DNA of 64,000 nt from Candidatus Saccharibacteria bacterium UBA5145. GTDB lineage: Bacteria > Patescibacteriota > Saccharimonadia > Saccharimonadales > UBA4665. Made by a program: the position numbers and the translations under genes. The stretch is from assembly GCA_002413865.1 (NCBI GenBank), contig DHXX01000012.1, positions 3,579 to 67,578 on the forward strand, written 5' to 3'. This document shows, in pieces, positions 16,485-24,911 of the stretch. The notes under the pieces are model-generated. The model worked only from the letters and a program-made list of their open reading frames with translations, did not search any database and was not told the DNA's origin. Within the stretch, counting starts at the first letter, position 1. Each line of letters begins with the position of its first letter.

Positions 16485-16698
16485 GGGGGGGGAGGCGGCC
16501 TTCGGCCTTTTACATTGCGGCGTGCTCGATGCGGGCTTCGGCTCATTGACTATGGACTTCAGTTATAGGGAGAGAGGGATCGCGCAACGGAGTTGCGCTC
16601 CGCCGCTGCGGCGTGCTCGGAATAAATTCCTGCGCGCGTCCTCGCTCTGCCTAACCCTTCCGTTCGCTACGCTCTCTCGACGGGTTCGTATCCCTCGC
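16485..16698 (-). repeat. tRNA-linked hairpin repeat, Ser(GCT) locus, two units
   Basis: Follows tRNA-Ser(GCT) and its terminator. Core near TGCTCGGAATAAATTCCTGCGCG at 16614-16637, palindrome GCGCAACGGAGTTGCGC at 16582-16598, and a further unit with GGCCTTCGGCC at 16496-16507. GAGAGAGGGAT at 16570-16580 repeats the 3' arm of this tRNA (16745-16755), and GGGTTCGTATCCCTCGC at 16682-16698 is a second T-arm-like remnant beside the terminator. No gene is supported. Confidence 0.78.
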
Positions 16699-16737
16699 AA
16701 ATTAAAAAGACCTGCTTTACAGCAGGACTTTTTAATT
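16699..16737 (-). terminator. Terminator of tRNA-Ser(GCT)
   Basis: AAATTAAAAAGACCTGCT/AGCAGGACTTTTTAATTT hairpin abutting the tRNA 3' end, A/T-flanked on both sides. Confidence 0.85.
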
Positions 16738-16831
16738 TGGCGGAGAGAGAGGGATTCGAACCCTCGCGGGAGATTGCTCCCCCCTAATGATTTAGCAAAC
16801 CATCCCCTTGAGCCACTTGGGTACCTCTCCA
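16738..16831 (-). tRNA. tRNA-Ser(GCT)
   Basis: 94 nt including CCA. Class II with a long variable arm. The anticodon loop centred on TTGCTAA gives anticodon GCT (serine, AGC/AGU). The acceptor stem GGAGAGG/CCTCTCC is shared with tRNA-Ser(CGA). Confidence 0.95.
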
Positions 16832-16920
16832 GACTGGGCTATTGTACTATACCTTGGCGCTGGGTGCCACGACTAGGGCTATCTTAATAATAAAAATTGT
16901 CCTTCTGATAATCTCGTGCT

Positions 16921-17072
16921 GTGAAGGGTTGGGGTGGGATCGCTCCGTTACACTGCGCTCCGCCACAAAGTCATGCTCGGAGCGAGCTCCTGCGCGTGAC
17001 TTTGCTCTGCCGAACCCACGGTATGTATCGACTTCGTCGCTACACCGTGGGTTCGGGTCGCACTGCCAAACT
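16921..17072 (-). repeat. tRNA-linked hairpin repeat, Ser(TGA) locus
   Basis: One unit of about 150 bp 3' of tRNA-Ser(TGA). Contains GGGGTGGGAT at 16931-16940, a copy of this tRNA's 3' arm (17115-17124), then 64 nt (16954-17017) identical to 8018-8081, then a hairpin CCCACGGTATG/CACCGTGGG. No gene is supported. Confidence 0.82.
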
Positions 17073-17106
17073 AAAATAACCTACCTGGTGGTAGGTTATT
17101 TTAGTT
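17073..17106 (-). terminator. Terminator of tRNA-Ser(TGA)
   Basis: CTAAAATAACCTACC/GGTAGGTTATTTTAG hairpin directly 3' of the tRNA. Confidence 0.85.
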
Positions 17107-17197
17107 TGGCGGAAGGGGTGGGATTCGAACCCACGGTACCATTGCTGGCACGACGGTTTTCAAGACCGTTTCCATCGACCACTCGGACACCCTTCCA
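17107..17197 (-). tRNA. tRNA-Ser(TGA)
   Basis: 91 nt with encoded CCA, acceptor GGAAGGG/CCCTTCC, long variable arm. The anticodon stem ACGGT/ACCGT around CTTGAAA gives anticodon TGA (serine, UCA and neighbours). Confidence 0.95.
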
Positions 17198-17292
17198 CGG
17201 GCGTAACGGAGGTGATTATAGCATGCAATGGCCGAGTAAGCCATTGCGGGATAGTGGGTTGATGGTAGCTGGAGGGTGGCTCCCGCTCTTCT

Positions 17293-17369
17293 GTCATCCC
17301 AGCGCAGGCTGGGACCCAATCAATAATGAATTCTATATCGATTGGATCCCAAATCAAGTTTGGGATGAC
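17293..17369. repeat. Family B inverted repeat (complete)
   Basis: Arms GTCATCCCAGCGCAGGCTGG and the inverted ATCCCAAATCAAGTTTGGGATGAC flank a short AT-rich middle with ATCAATAATG/CGATTGGAT pairing. Located just after the comF stop. Confidence 0.82.
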
Positions 17370-17380
17370 GGTAGGGGAAC

Positions 17381-18043
17381 CTAGGCTTGGGCGAAGACGA
17401 TGGCTTCGACGCGCTTCGCGCCGGCCGCCTTCAGGGCTCGCGCCGCCGCTTGCAGTGTCGCACCAGTAGTGAGCACGTCGTCGACCAATAATATATGTGC
17501 CCCGGTTACGCCGCTGGACTTAACCCGGAAAGCGCCAGTTAATTGCGTTAGTCGCTGGTGGCGCGAAGCACCGACCTGGTGCTGTTGGCCGACGCGGGTC
17601 AAACAGGGGAGATAGCGCCGCCCCAACCGGTCTGCTAGCTCCCGAGCCAGCAGCTGGGCCTGATCATACCCCCGCTGGCGAACACGTTTGCTCGATGTCG
17701 GGACGGGAACAATCAGAATGTGAGCCTCGGCGGCATAGATTGTTGCCAGATATTCGGCAATCTGGCCGGCCGCCGCTTGGGCGCCCTGAAATTTTAAGCG
17801 CCAGACCAGTTCTTTGGCGATAGTTTCGTAATTAGTACCGACGGTCACTCGGTAGAGCGGACTCGTCGCGCGGCACGAGCGACAAGTACGGCTCAATTTG
17901 GTGACGGCTCGACAACGATAACAACGGGCTGGCAGGCAGGTTAAGGCGCTGCTACAGGCGCGGCATAACAGAGGCCCTTCGTCGCCGCAGCCGACGCAGC
18001 GGTGGGGAGCAATAATAGCGATTAGGCGGTCGAATAAGCTCAT
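17381..18043 (-). CDS. comF: ComF-family phosphoribosyltransferase-like competence protein
   Basis: 220 residues from ATG 18043. The N-terminal zinc-finger region has CxxC pairs (HRCVGCGDEG, LLCRACSSAL, RCYRCRA, RTCRSCRA). The C-terminal PRTase fold carries the PRPP-binding loop ILLVDDVLTTGATL and the preceding VPVPTSSKRVRQRGYDQA segment typical of ComF. The family supports DNA uptake or recombination during natural transformation, probably as a cytoplasmic partner of ComFA. The frame is open 18 codons upstream, but MSLFDRLIAIIAPHRC is the normal family start. Next to a divergent Hsp20 gene. Confidence 0.92.
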   Translation of the reverse strand: MSLFDRLIAIIAPHRCVGCGDEGPLLCRACSSALTCLPARCYRCRAVTKLSRTCRSCRATSPLYRVTVGTNYETIAKELVWRLKFQGAQAAAGQIAEYLATIYAAEAHILIVPVPTSSKRVRQRGYDQAQLLARELADRLGRRYLPCLTRVGQQHQVGASRHQRLTQLTGAFRVKSSGVTGAHILLVDDVLTTGATLQAAARALKAAGAKRVEAIVFAQA

Positions 18044-18172
18044 GTTGTGATTATTGTGTTGTAAATATGTAGTTTGTTCGTTGCACACCTTGAACAACCT
18101 AAGCTATACTGTCAGTAAGACAAAAATGCAAGACTCTTAAAGAAGAATTAATCAACCGGAGGGTAACAGCTT

Positions 18173-18649
18173 ATGGCGCGACGTAATCGCGACGACGATC
18201 TTTTGCTTGAAGAAGACGAATTAACAGCGGCTTTTTTGGGTGACGATGATCTCACAGTACCAACCGAGACCAACCAACCACAGGCCTCACCAACAACTGA
18301 TGAGTGGGACGAAGACGATACCGTACCCGGCCAATTGGCAGTCGACGTGTATGAGACTCGCGAAAAGCTAGTCGTTAAAGCTCGCACCGCGGGCGTTAAC
18401 AAGCACGACCTCGACGTCAGTATCTCTGACAACCAGTTAACGATTCGCGGCACCCTGAGTGCCGGCTTGGAAGAAGGCGTCGAAAACTACTTCTTGCAAG
18501 AATGTTACTGGGGTGAATTCTCACGGACTATTGCATTGCCCGTACCTGTCAAAGAAGAAGAGATTGAAGCCGTTCTAAAAGATGGCGTTCTGACAATCAG
18601 CTTCGGCAAAGTCAAGCAAGACACGATCAAGAAGATCCAAGTCTTATAG
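18173..18649 (+). CDS. Hsp20/alpha-crystallin small heat-shock protein
   Basis: 158 residues. The alpha-crystallin domain spans about residues 58-155: LAVDVYETREKLVVKARTAGV, DLDVSISDNQLTIRG, FSRTIALPVPV, and the family signature VLKDGVLTISFGK. The N-terminal 55 residues are highly acidic (DDDLLLEEDELTAAF). It binds unfolding proteins without ATP and holds them for refolding. A ribosome site GGAGGG precedes the ATG by eight bases and a TATACT -10 lies around 18105, giving a normal leader of about 60 bases, unlike many genes here. A strong terminator follows. Confidence 0.94.
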   Translation: MARRNRDDDLLLEEDELTAAFLGDDDLTVPTETNQPQASPTTDEWDEDDTVPGQLAVDVYETREKLVVKARTAGVNKHDLDVSISDNQLTIRGTLSAGLEEGVENYFLQECYWGEFSRTIALPVPVKEEEIEAVLKDGVLTISFGKVKQDTIKKIQVL

Positions 18650-18670
18650 CCGCTTTGGTTTAATCGCCTT

Positions 18671-18704
18671 AAATAAGCCCTTACTCTTGTAGGGGCTTAT
18701 TTTG
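18671..18704 (+). terminator. Terminator of the Hsp20 gene
   Basis: AAATAAGCCCTTAC-tcttg-TAGGGGCTTATTTT: stem with A and T flanks, 22 bases after the stop. Confidence 0.88.
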
Positions 18705-18764
18705 TTACCAAAGAACCCTTCCATTGCCACCCCGCACTCTTCCAACATCCAACCTTTCTTTCTT

Positions 18765-18876
18765 GTCATCCCAGCGAAAGCTGGGACCCAGTCAATAACT
18801 AACTCCTTACAGAGGTTTTTTGGGAGTAGCTACCGCTACAAAAAATATACTGGGTCCCAGCTTTCGCTGGGATGAC
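18765..18876. repeat. Family B inverted repeat with long arms
   Basis: Arms GTCATCCCAGCGAAAGCTGG (18765-) and CCAGCTTTCGCTGGGATGAC (ending 18876), each continuing into GACCCAGT/ACTGGGTC, separated by about 55 bp. It shares the gene-free spacer 18650-18961 with the terminators on either side. Confidence 0.85.
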
Positions 18877-18906
18877 AATATGGGGGGAAGGGTCTATCGC
18901 GAAAGC

Positions 18907-18935
18907 AAAAGAGCCCTTCGCAGGGAAGGGCTCTT
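18907..18935 (-). terminator. Terminator of the pilin operon
   Basis: Hairpin AAGAGCCCTTCcctgcGAAGGGCTCTT followed on the minus strand by TTTTGC; 27 bases after the last pilin gene stop. Confidence 0.8.
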
Positions 18936-18961
18936 GAAGTGATGTTGCTGAAGAACTATTA

Positions 18962-19396
18962 CTAGCTGATGCCGGTAGTTGATGTCGTAGCCGTGTTGAT
19001 CACGAAGTGAACGATGATTTGGGCTAGAGCCACGATAATAAGGCCAATGATAGCGTATATTAAGGTGTTCTTGGCGCCAGACACATTGCCGCTGTCACCA
19101 CCGGAGGTGATGTACTTGAATCCTCCGTAGATAATCATCAGGACGGCCACGATGCCGACGATGATCGAGAATATATTGACTATTTTTGAAGCGATGCCAC
19201 TGAGATCGGTCGTTCCGCTTGTTCCAGCTGTACCACAATTATCGCCAGCCGTTCCGGTGGCGTTGTTAACTCCCGTACAAAGGCTGCTCTTGATGGTTGC
19301 CGAGGCAACACCGCCCAGAACAGGCACTAACATCGGGACCCCCAGCGTCAAACTAGCGACGGCGACGAGGAAAAAGCTTTTCATTTTTTTAATCAT
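18962..19396 (-). CDS. VirB2-like T4SS pilin, paralogue 6
   Basis: 144 residues: an N-terminal signal/hydrophobic segment (FFLVAVASLTLGVPMLVPVL), a short extracellular Cys-containing linker (SSLCTG, DNCGTA), then two transmembrane helices around the conserved loop YGGFKYITSGGDSGNVSGAKN. This GGxxYxxSxGD...A+xT pattern is shared by all six genes 18962-21532 and matches small VirB2/TrbC-like pilins of Gram-positive-type T4SS. The ATG at 19396 has a ribosome site AAAGG seven bases upstream. Last gene of the run; a terminator follows. Pairs most closely with the next paralogue (19460-19942). Confidence 0.82.
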   Translation of the reverse strand: MIKKMKSFFLVAVASLTLGVPMLVPVLGGVASATIKSSLCTGVNNATGTAGDNCGTAGTSGTTDLSGIASKIVNIFSIIVGIVAVLMIIYGGFKYITSGGDSGNVSGAKNTLIYAIIGLIIVALAQIIVHFVINTATTSTTGIS

Positions 19397-19459
19397 ATTT
19401 ACCTTTCTTATGTTTACTTAATTTATACTACAAAAACACTCTTCAAATCAAGCTGCCAT

Positions 19460-19942
19460 CTACTTACATCGTCTATCGCTTGCAGAGATCGCAGGGTTAG
19501 AGGTGCAGGCGCCGGTGGCTGAATTAACTACAAAGAAGACAATTGCCTGAGCTAACGCTACCACCACTAACCCGACGATAGCGTACACTAGCGTGGTTTT
19601 GGCACTAGCTATCTTGCTGGCGTCCCCACCAGAGGTGACATATTTAAACCCACTTACGAGAACCATAACTACCGCCGCGACACCAACAATAAACGACAGT
19701 ATGCGGAGTATTGCGGCGATTATATTCGTAATAGCCGTATTGCTAGCAGATCCACAGCCTTGCGTACTATCGACGCTGTTTAGGCCGTCACAAGCACTAC
19801 TTTTTAGCGTCGGGGGTGCTGGGGCGGGTGTAGTGGCGGCAAAACTGGGGGAAATGTTTGGCATAGCCGCTACCGGCATAGCAAACAGCAAGCCACTTAG
19901 GCCTAGGCTGATTGCTAAAAAGTTCAGTAACTTAGTCTTCAT
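19460..19942 (-). CDS. VirB2-like T4SS pilin, paralogue 5
   Basis: 160 residues from the ATG at 19942 (an ATG six bases earlier is too close to AAGGA to be the start). Signal segment (LLNFLAISLGLSGLLFAMPV), a linker with KSSACDGLN and QGCGSAS, then two transmembrane helices around SGFKYVTSGGDASKIASAKTTLVYAIVG. It has the longest linker of the set and a C-terminal tail with a further Cys (GACTSNPAISASDRRCK). 14 bases separate it from the upstream paralogue. Confidence 0.82.
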   Translation of the reverse strand: MKTKLLNFLAISLGLSGLLFAMPVAAMPNISPSFAATTPAPAPPTLKSSACDGLNSVDSTQGCGSASNTAITNIIAAILRILSFIVGVAAVVMVLVSGFKYVTSGGDASKIASAKTTLVYAIVGLVVVALAQAIVFFVVNSATGACTSNPAISASDRRCK

Positions 19943-19956
19943 ATTCATTCCTTAAA

Positions 19957-20346
19957 TTAGATTTTATTAATTACAAACGCAATGATTGATTGGGCGATTA
20001 TAACCACGACTATACCGATGACTACGTAGAGCACGCCATCGCGCGCAGACTTCACGCCGTTGGCGTCGCCATTTGAGGTAATCAAACGGAAGCCGCTAAC
20101 AACCAGCACAACGGTAGCAGCAATCCCTGCTATGAGGGACAGCATGTTTAAGAGCTCTTTCAGAACAACGATAACGGGGTTTGTCTTTGCTTTAGTCTGG
20201 GCACCAACATCGCCACACACAACCGTAGATTTGGCACTACCACTACATGGCTGGAAAACGTCTACGGCACTGGCCGTACTGGTGACTACCAACACCGGGA
20301 AGAGAAGACTGGCTGCGATTGCTAATGCGTATATAAATTTCTTCAT
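19957..20346 (-). CDS. VirB2-like T4SS pilin, paralogue 4
   Basis: 129 residues. ATG 20346 (MKKFIYALAIAASLLFPVL) is chosen because it lies four bases after the stop of the upstream paralogue; the open frame upstream would overlap it. Signal segment, a short linker with FQPCSGSAKSTVVCGD, two transmembrane helices around VSGFRLITSNGDANGVKSARDGVLYVVIG. The linker cysteines are placed as in paralogues 5 and 6, so they may form a disulfide outside the cell. Confidence 0.8.
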   Translation of the reverse strand: MKKFIYALAIAASLLFPVLVVTSTASAVDVFQPCSGSAKSTVVCGDVGAQTKAKTNPVIVVLKELLNMLSLIAGIAATVVLVVSGFRLITSNGDANGVKSARDGVLYVVIGIVVVIIAQSIIAFVINKI

Positions 20347-20350
20347 AATT

Positions 20351-20680
20351 CTATAACCGATTGAGCACAAATGACACAATTAATTCACCGCTAAGGGCAA
20401 TCACTAGTCCAGCGGTGGCATAGATAATAGTATTGCGCGCTTTCGCCGCTTGTTGGGGGTTACTGCCTTCCGTAATAAGACGCAGGCCTCCCCAGATAAC
20501 AATAATAACTACGGCCACGACAGCAATTATCCCGAATACTATTTGCAAAATACTTTGTAGGTTGGCCTGACTGGCCGCAATTGTAGGTAGACCCGTATCA
20601 CAGTTAGCTGCGTCTAGACACTCCACTTTGGCCGTAGCCGCCACTACGCCAATCATGGCTGGTGAAAGAAGCGTGATCAT
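20351..20680 (-). CDS. VirB2-like T4SS pilin, paralogue 3
   Basis: 109 residues, the shortest of the six. A short N-terminus (MITLLSPAMIGVVAATAKVEC) with one Cys pair (CLDAANC), then helices around IWGGLRLITEGSNPQQAAKARNTIIYATAGL. Separated by four bases from genes on both sides, so translation is probably coupled. The reduced signal segment suggests that only the two-helix pilin core is needed for membrane insertion. Confidence 0.8.
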   Translation of the reverse strand: MITLLSPAMIGVVAATAKVECLDAANCDTGLPTIAASQANLQSILQIVFGIIAVVAVVIIVIWGGLRLITEGSNPQQAAKARNTIIYATAGLVIALSGELIVSFVLNRL

Positions 20681-20684
20681 AGCT

Positions 20685-21107
20685 TTAATTTATCCTTCCC
20701 GCCACAAAAGCAATAATGGCAGCGGCCGAAATGGCGAGAGCCAACCCTATCAGGGCGTTGACAATCGTGCGCCTTGCCTGAGCGGTCTTATCGGGCTCTC
20801 CTTGGCTCAACATGTATGACACCCCGCCATACATCACGAACGCGACCGCCATTAGGGCCGCTACACGAATAAGTATTTCAATGATTGCTGCGACGACAAG
20901 CCAGGTGTCGGCCAGGCTTGCCAACAGCGGCGTACACATCGGAAGACCGTTTGGATTGGCCACAGAAACCGCTACCGTTGGCTGGAGAGTCCCACTCAAG
21001 TACTGGTACCAGTGTGGGAAACTCAAGAAACTAGTCACCCCTTTCGGAAAAGTACAAGCATCACCGATCTTAGCGGCGACTACCGCAGCAATTACTGGAC
21101 TGATCAC
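20685..21107 (-). CDS. VirB2-like T4SS pilin, paralogue 2
   Basis: 140 residues starting at a GTG that overlaps the upstream stop as GTGA (21104-21107), a translational-coupling arrangement. A 60-residue N-terminal part (FPKGVTSFLSFPHWYQYL, with C and P residues) differs from the other paralogues and may be an extracellular domain. The core has MYGGVSYMLSQGEPDKTAQARRTIVNALIGLALAIS with helices on both sides. Possibly a minor pilin or adaptor. Confidence 0.78.
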   Translation of the reverse strand: MISPVIAAVVAAKIGDACTFPKGVTSFLSFPHWYQYLSGTLQPTVAVSVANPNGLPMCTPLLASLADTWLVVAAIIEILIRVAALMAVAFVMYGGVSYMLSQGEPDKTAQARRTIVNALIGLALAISAAAIIAFVAGRIN

Positions 21108-21532
21108 TGGAAGAATCCTGCCGGAATTAGATAGTTCAATATCGCGTAGGCAAATATGAATATGAGCAGGGCCGTGATATTGCTCCTGATACGCCCCATC
21201 GCCTCGGCCGTCGCCTTTGGATCACCGCGCGACGCGGTGTACTGGATGCCAGCAAAAACCATTGAGCCAGTCAGAACTAACCCCACGCCAATGGAAAGAA
21301 AACGAATAATCGCAAAGGCCACATCAGTAATTGGATTGCCCTTACCGGTACAGCCGATATTTATCGACGTCACAACACTGTTTGGAGCTGCACCACAGAC
21401 ATCACCGGGGGCGGCGGCAGCGGCCGCAAAGCCGGTGACTAGCGGTGTTGCCGAAACATTTGGGGTTGCCAGAAAACAGAAGCCAAGCACGAACCCTAAA
21501 ATTATTAAACCGTTTTTATATTTATGAAGCAT
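21104..21532 (-). CDS. VirB2-like T4SS pilin, paralogue 1
   Basis: 142 residues from ATG 21532 (MLHKYKNGLIILGFVLGFCF). A TATAAA box eight bases upstream supports a leaderless start here and not at the earlier ATG (21541). A signal segment, a glycine/alanine linker with GDVCGAAPN and GCTGKG, then helices around VFAGIQYTASRGDPKATAEAMGRIRSNITALL. It is the first gene of the six and the most divergent in its loop. It diverges from the VirB6-like gene across a 338-base spacer. Confidence 0.8.
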   Translation of the reverse strand: MLHKYKNGLIILGFVLGFCFLATPNVSATPLVTGFAAAAAAPGDVCGAAPNSVVTSINIGCTGKGNPITDVAFAIIRFLSIGVGLVLTGSMVFAGIQYTASRGDPKATAEAMGRIRSNITALLIFIFAYAILNYLIPAGFFQ

Positions 21533-21870
21533 TAACACCATTTATATTGGATATCTCCGTTTTTTGCAAGCCTAAAGCTCTATTTACAACTTTATCTATG
21601 GGTGATGGTCGGCCGCGGAATGTAGCCCATCTTACGAGCTGTATTACTTCAAACTATACTTGGCCGTCTTGCCAAAATCAACCTTGCACCTGATATAGAC
21701 GGACCAACCAGTCATGCCAAAAACTAATAGGGCGCTCTATTCCTGTTTCTAGAGTCGACTCACCCCTTTTATCACCATATATATGGTTATGCCATCGCCG
21801 TTAAATCATTTGACCCGAACCTAACCATTAGTGTTTAATTAAACTAGTTGGCTTATCTATGATATTGAAA
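21533..21870. promoter_or_regulatory. Divergent spacer between the pilin operon and the VirB6-like gene
   Basis: A 338-base region with no gene seen. It holds a TATAAA -10-like box for the pilin operon near 21541 (minus strand) and TATGAT at 21858-21863 (plus strand), exactly seven bases before the VirB6-like ATG at 21871. A perfect 12-bp palindrome, CCATATATATGG, lies at 21774-21785, midway to the plus-strand promoter, and could be an operator. Confidence 0.5.
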
Positions 21871-24864
21871 ATGAAAATCCAGAAAATGAAGAGTCGCAGC
21901 CTGTTGGTGTTACTGGCTTTGGTGCCCGTATTGTCTACTGTTATAGTCCTCGGCACACCCGTCCTAGGGTCGCACGCCGCTGCTGCTACGGCTCCACTTC
22001 CGGTTGATGCCCGTGTTTTCTCCCGCCAATCCTACCTTATGATGACTTCTCAATGCGGTTGGACCCGAGGCGTAGGAGCGATCCGCGCCGTCGCGGAACC
22101 CGGAATACCGTTCACTCCAGCCAATGGGTGGATGGCGACTGATCACAACGGGGCGAACATGAACAAGTCTGTTGGTAGCGCTTTCAGAAAGTTCATTCCT
22201 ATGAATGATGATACTGCGAGAATGGATTGCGATAACGCCGAGGGTTGGGTAGACAAAACCCTCCAAGTTTGGAATTTTAAAGATCCAATAACTTTCTTAT
22301 GGGCGGTCCGTGATGCCGGTGGGCTGAACTGGAATAAGGACATGGGTGCCTTCTCGACCAAAGACGGAAGTAACAGCAATGCGGAAAATGCCGCCATTAC
22401 TAAAGTCGTCCAAAAAACACCTTTTTCGGGGGCAACGAAAGGCCTCGCTCCCGACGAACAGTATTACGACTGGCTAGTCAATTTCGAAACACAGTGTTCG
22501 GCAACTTTTTCAAATTCACCGGCCGCCACCAGTACCGAGATAAATGGCATAATGAGCGCCCAAGCCCTTCTTAACGGCACCCCGACGCCCGGTTATTGGC
22601 ACTTTGATAAAAGAGTTGGCATAGACGTGGATGTTGGCACCGCTTTGATTGCTAGTGACGGTGGTTCTAACTGCCCTGAGATAGCCAATCATGTTGGTAA
22701 CCCTATCCTTATCAATGCTTACGCCGCCTACGTTAAGGCCGGTGGTACGGCACCGGCCGTGACTGGCGGTGGAGCTGCGGCCACTTCACCCGACTGTGAG
22801 TCGCAGGGTGGTGCGTTGGGCTGGGTACTATGCCCAATAATAGATGGTCTAGCCAAGACTATTGACGGCCTCTACAGCACCATGATTCAGCCGCTACTAG
22901 TGACTAGGCCAATCGACATTTTAGGCAGTAGCAGCGACCCAACGCATACCTATCAAATCTGGTCTAACTTTCGCATATATGGCAATATTTTCCTGGTAAT
23001 CGCGCTGCTGGTGATAGTGTTTGGCCAATCAATTGGTGGTGGCATGATCGAGGCCTACACCGCCAAGAAGGTCTTGCCGCGCCTATTAGTCGCCGCCGTC
23101 ATGGTCAACCTATCCATTTATCTTGTCGCTTTCGCCGTTGACCTGACGAACATTTTGGGGAACGGCCTAGCCACGATTATTAGCGCCCCCTTTGCCCAAA
23201 CACCGGGGTTCTTCAAACTCAGCATTAGCGGCACGACGGGTGGCATTGGGCTCACCGCCATAGTAGGTACTGCCTTTTGGGCCGCCATAAGTGCCGGCCC
23301 GCTGTGGACGTTCATCTGGACATTCTTCTTGATGCCGGTTTTGCTGACAGTTCTTGCCATTCTGGTAACGGTAGTCATCCGGCGCGGTTTGATCATCCTG
23401 CTCATAATCGCCAGTCCGGTGGCCTTTGCGTTGTACTGTCTCCCCAACACCGAAAAATATTTCAAAAAGTGGTGGGATTTATTGATAAAAACGCTGCTTG
23501 TCTACCCGATTATTGCCGTCATCTTTGCCATCGCCAACATACTTGCTGTCACCATCAATTCGACCAGTCAGAGTGGCGGCATCACCGGAGTCGTTGGCCA
23601 GTTCGTGAGTGTCGCGGCGCTAGTGGTGCCACTTTTCCTGATTCCGTTCGCTTTCAAGCTTGCCGGCGGCGTCATCGGTCAGCTGCACGGTGCCCTAGGT
23701 GGGATCAGTAAACGCGGAGCGGAAGCCTACAAGGGCAACGCCAACGACCCCAACAGTCGCCGCAACAGGGCTCGCAATGGTTTGGAAGACCGAAATATAC
23801 TGAGCCGGGAACGGGGCGTTAGTAGGGTTGGCGGTCTTCAAAAAGCTGGAGTGACGGACAATCAATCAGCCCAAACAGCCAGATGGAAGCGTCGGCTGGG
23901 ACGGACACTCAGCCCGGTTGGCCGAGTGCTCAACTCGGGCGACCTAGAGGCCAAACGCTCGGCGCTTACCAAGAAACAGGCCGAATTGCGGGAACAAAAA
24001 ACAGGCTATGGTCCCGACGACAGTGTGCGTGCTTTCTATGCTAAAAAGGGCGACGACGGCCTCTGGCGCTCATCAACGAGTGGCAAGGTGTTCTCCGACC
24101 TCGACGTCCAAAAAGCCAATTCACTCTACGGTCGCGGGGCGGGTTTATCGGCCTCGCAGGCCGCCATTAACTACGAACTCGGCAAAGCCGGAAACGACTC
24201 AGAATACAATAAGTTTCTGGCGGAGACCCCAGCGATGCTGGAGAAGAAAGGCTACAATCATGATGAAATCAATGGCATTATGAAGGGTGTTGGTTATGCC
24301 AACCAAGCCAAGCGGCTCGACCTCAAGCACTCTTCGTTTAGCAAGAATGAAGATACTGGATTATGGAAGCGCAGGATCGACTACGCCACCATGTCCCAGG
24401 ACGCCGCCGAGAATTTTGGTTCGTACCCGATATCCAACATGAAGGACTCGCCGCTCTTGGCGCTCAGTGAAGGCCACACCGCGGCCCAAGGCGCCATCGC
24501 TGACGCCGCGCTCATTACCGGCACCGACGATGCATCCAATAAAGCCAGGCAGGACGTCTTCGACAAAGCCGGCTTTAAGGCAGCCGCTCTGTCGGACGGC
24601 ACAAAGATGGGCGGTCAAGCTCTGGCGGAACGGACTATCGCAGACAACAAGACGACCGCCAAGATTCTGGACACCCGCATGCGCCAGGGCCAGGGCATCG
24701 GCAGCATCGGCGACGACGGCACCGTTATTCCCAGCGCTCCCGGTATCGGTAGTGGTGCCAATATCAGTAGCGGGTCCGGCCATGTCGATGCCGCGATCGC
24801 CGACTTTGTTAATCAAGTTAACGGCCCACTACACCCACGACCAGGAGGTCCAATTGCCCCATAA
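21871..24864 (+). CDS. VirB6/TrbL-like polytopic T4SS membrane protein
   Basis: 997 residues from ATG 21871, placed seven bases after TATGAT. Signal segment (SLLVLLALVPVLSTVIVLG), an extracytoplasmic domain of about 300 residues, then a block of about six or seven transmembrane helices (residues 360-600: NIFLVIALLVIVFGQSIGG, LLVAAVMVNLSIYLVAF, LWTFIWTFFLMPVLLTVLAILV, VSVAALVVPLFLIPFAFKL), then a long hydrophilic tail of about 390 residues with charged repeats. The helix block and its place before PrgI/VirB4 genes match VirB6-like inner-membrane channel components. The large C-terminal tail is a feature of this lineage and of Gram-positive VirB6 proteins. Substrate unknown. Confidence 0.8.
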   Translation: MKIQKMKSRSLLVLLALVPVLSTVIVLGTPVLGSHAAAATAPLPVDARVFSRQSYLMMTSQCGWTRGVGAIRAVAEPGIPFTPANGWMATDHNGANMNKSVGSAFRKFIPMNDDTARMDCDNAEGWVDKTLQVWNFKDPITFLWAVRDAGGLNWNKDMGAFSTKDGSNSNAENAAITKVVQKTPFSGATKGLAPDEQYYDWLVNFETQCSATFSNSPAATSTEINGIMSAQALLNGTPTPGYWHFDKRVGIDVDVGTALIASDGGSNCPEIANHVGNPILINAYAAYVKAGGTAPAVTGGGAAATSPDCESQGGALGWVLCPIIDGLAKTIDGLYSTMIQPLLVTRPIDILGSSSDPTHTYQIWSNFRIYGNIFLVIALLVIVFGQSIGGGMIEAYTAKKVLPRLLVAAVMVNLSIYLVAFAVDLTNILGNGLATIISAPFAQTPGFFKLSISGTTGGIGLTAIVGTAFWAAISAGPLWTFIWTFFLMPVLLTVLAILVTVVIRRGLIILLIIASPVAFALYCLPNTEKYFKKWWDLLIKTLLVYPIIAVIFAIANILAVTINSTSQSGGITGVVGQFVSVAALVVPLFLIPFAFKLAGGVIGQLHGALGGISKRGAEAYKGNANDPNSRRNRARNGLEDRNILSRERGVSRVGGLQKAGVTDNQSAQTARWKRRLGRTLSPVGRVLNSGDLEAKRSALTKKQAELREQKTGYGPDDSVRAFYAKKGDDGLWRSSTSGKVFSDLDVQKANSLYGRGAGLSASQAAINYELGKAGNDSEYNKFLAETPAMLEKKGYNHDEINGIMKGVGYANQAKRLDLKHSSFSKNEDTGLWKRRIDYATMSQDAAENFGSYPISNMKDSPLLALSEGHTAAQGAIADAALITGTDDASNKARQDVFDKAGFKAAALSDGTKMGGQALAERTIADNKTTAKILDTRMRQGQGIGSIGDDGTVIPSAPGIGSGANISSGSGHVDAAIADFVNQVNGPLHPRPGGPIAP

Positions 24865-24911
24865 ACAGTACCTCTCCAGCACGGAGAACTCAGGGTATCT
24901 ACAGGTGACAC

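Noticed and set aside
16522..17384. Open frames over the Ser(GCT)/Ser(TGA) loci
   Set aside because: They cross two tRNA genes and terminators; residue patterns come from translated tRNA and repeats.
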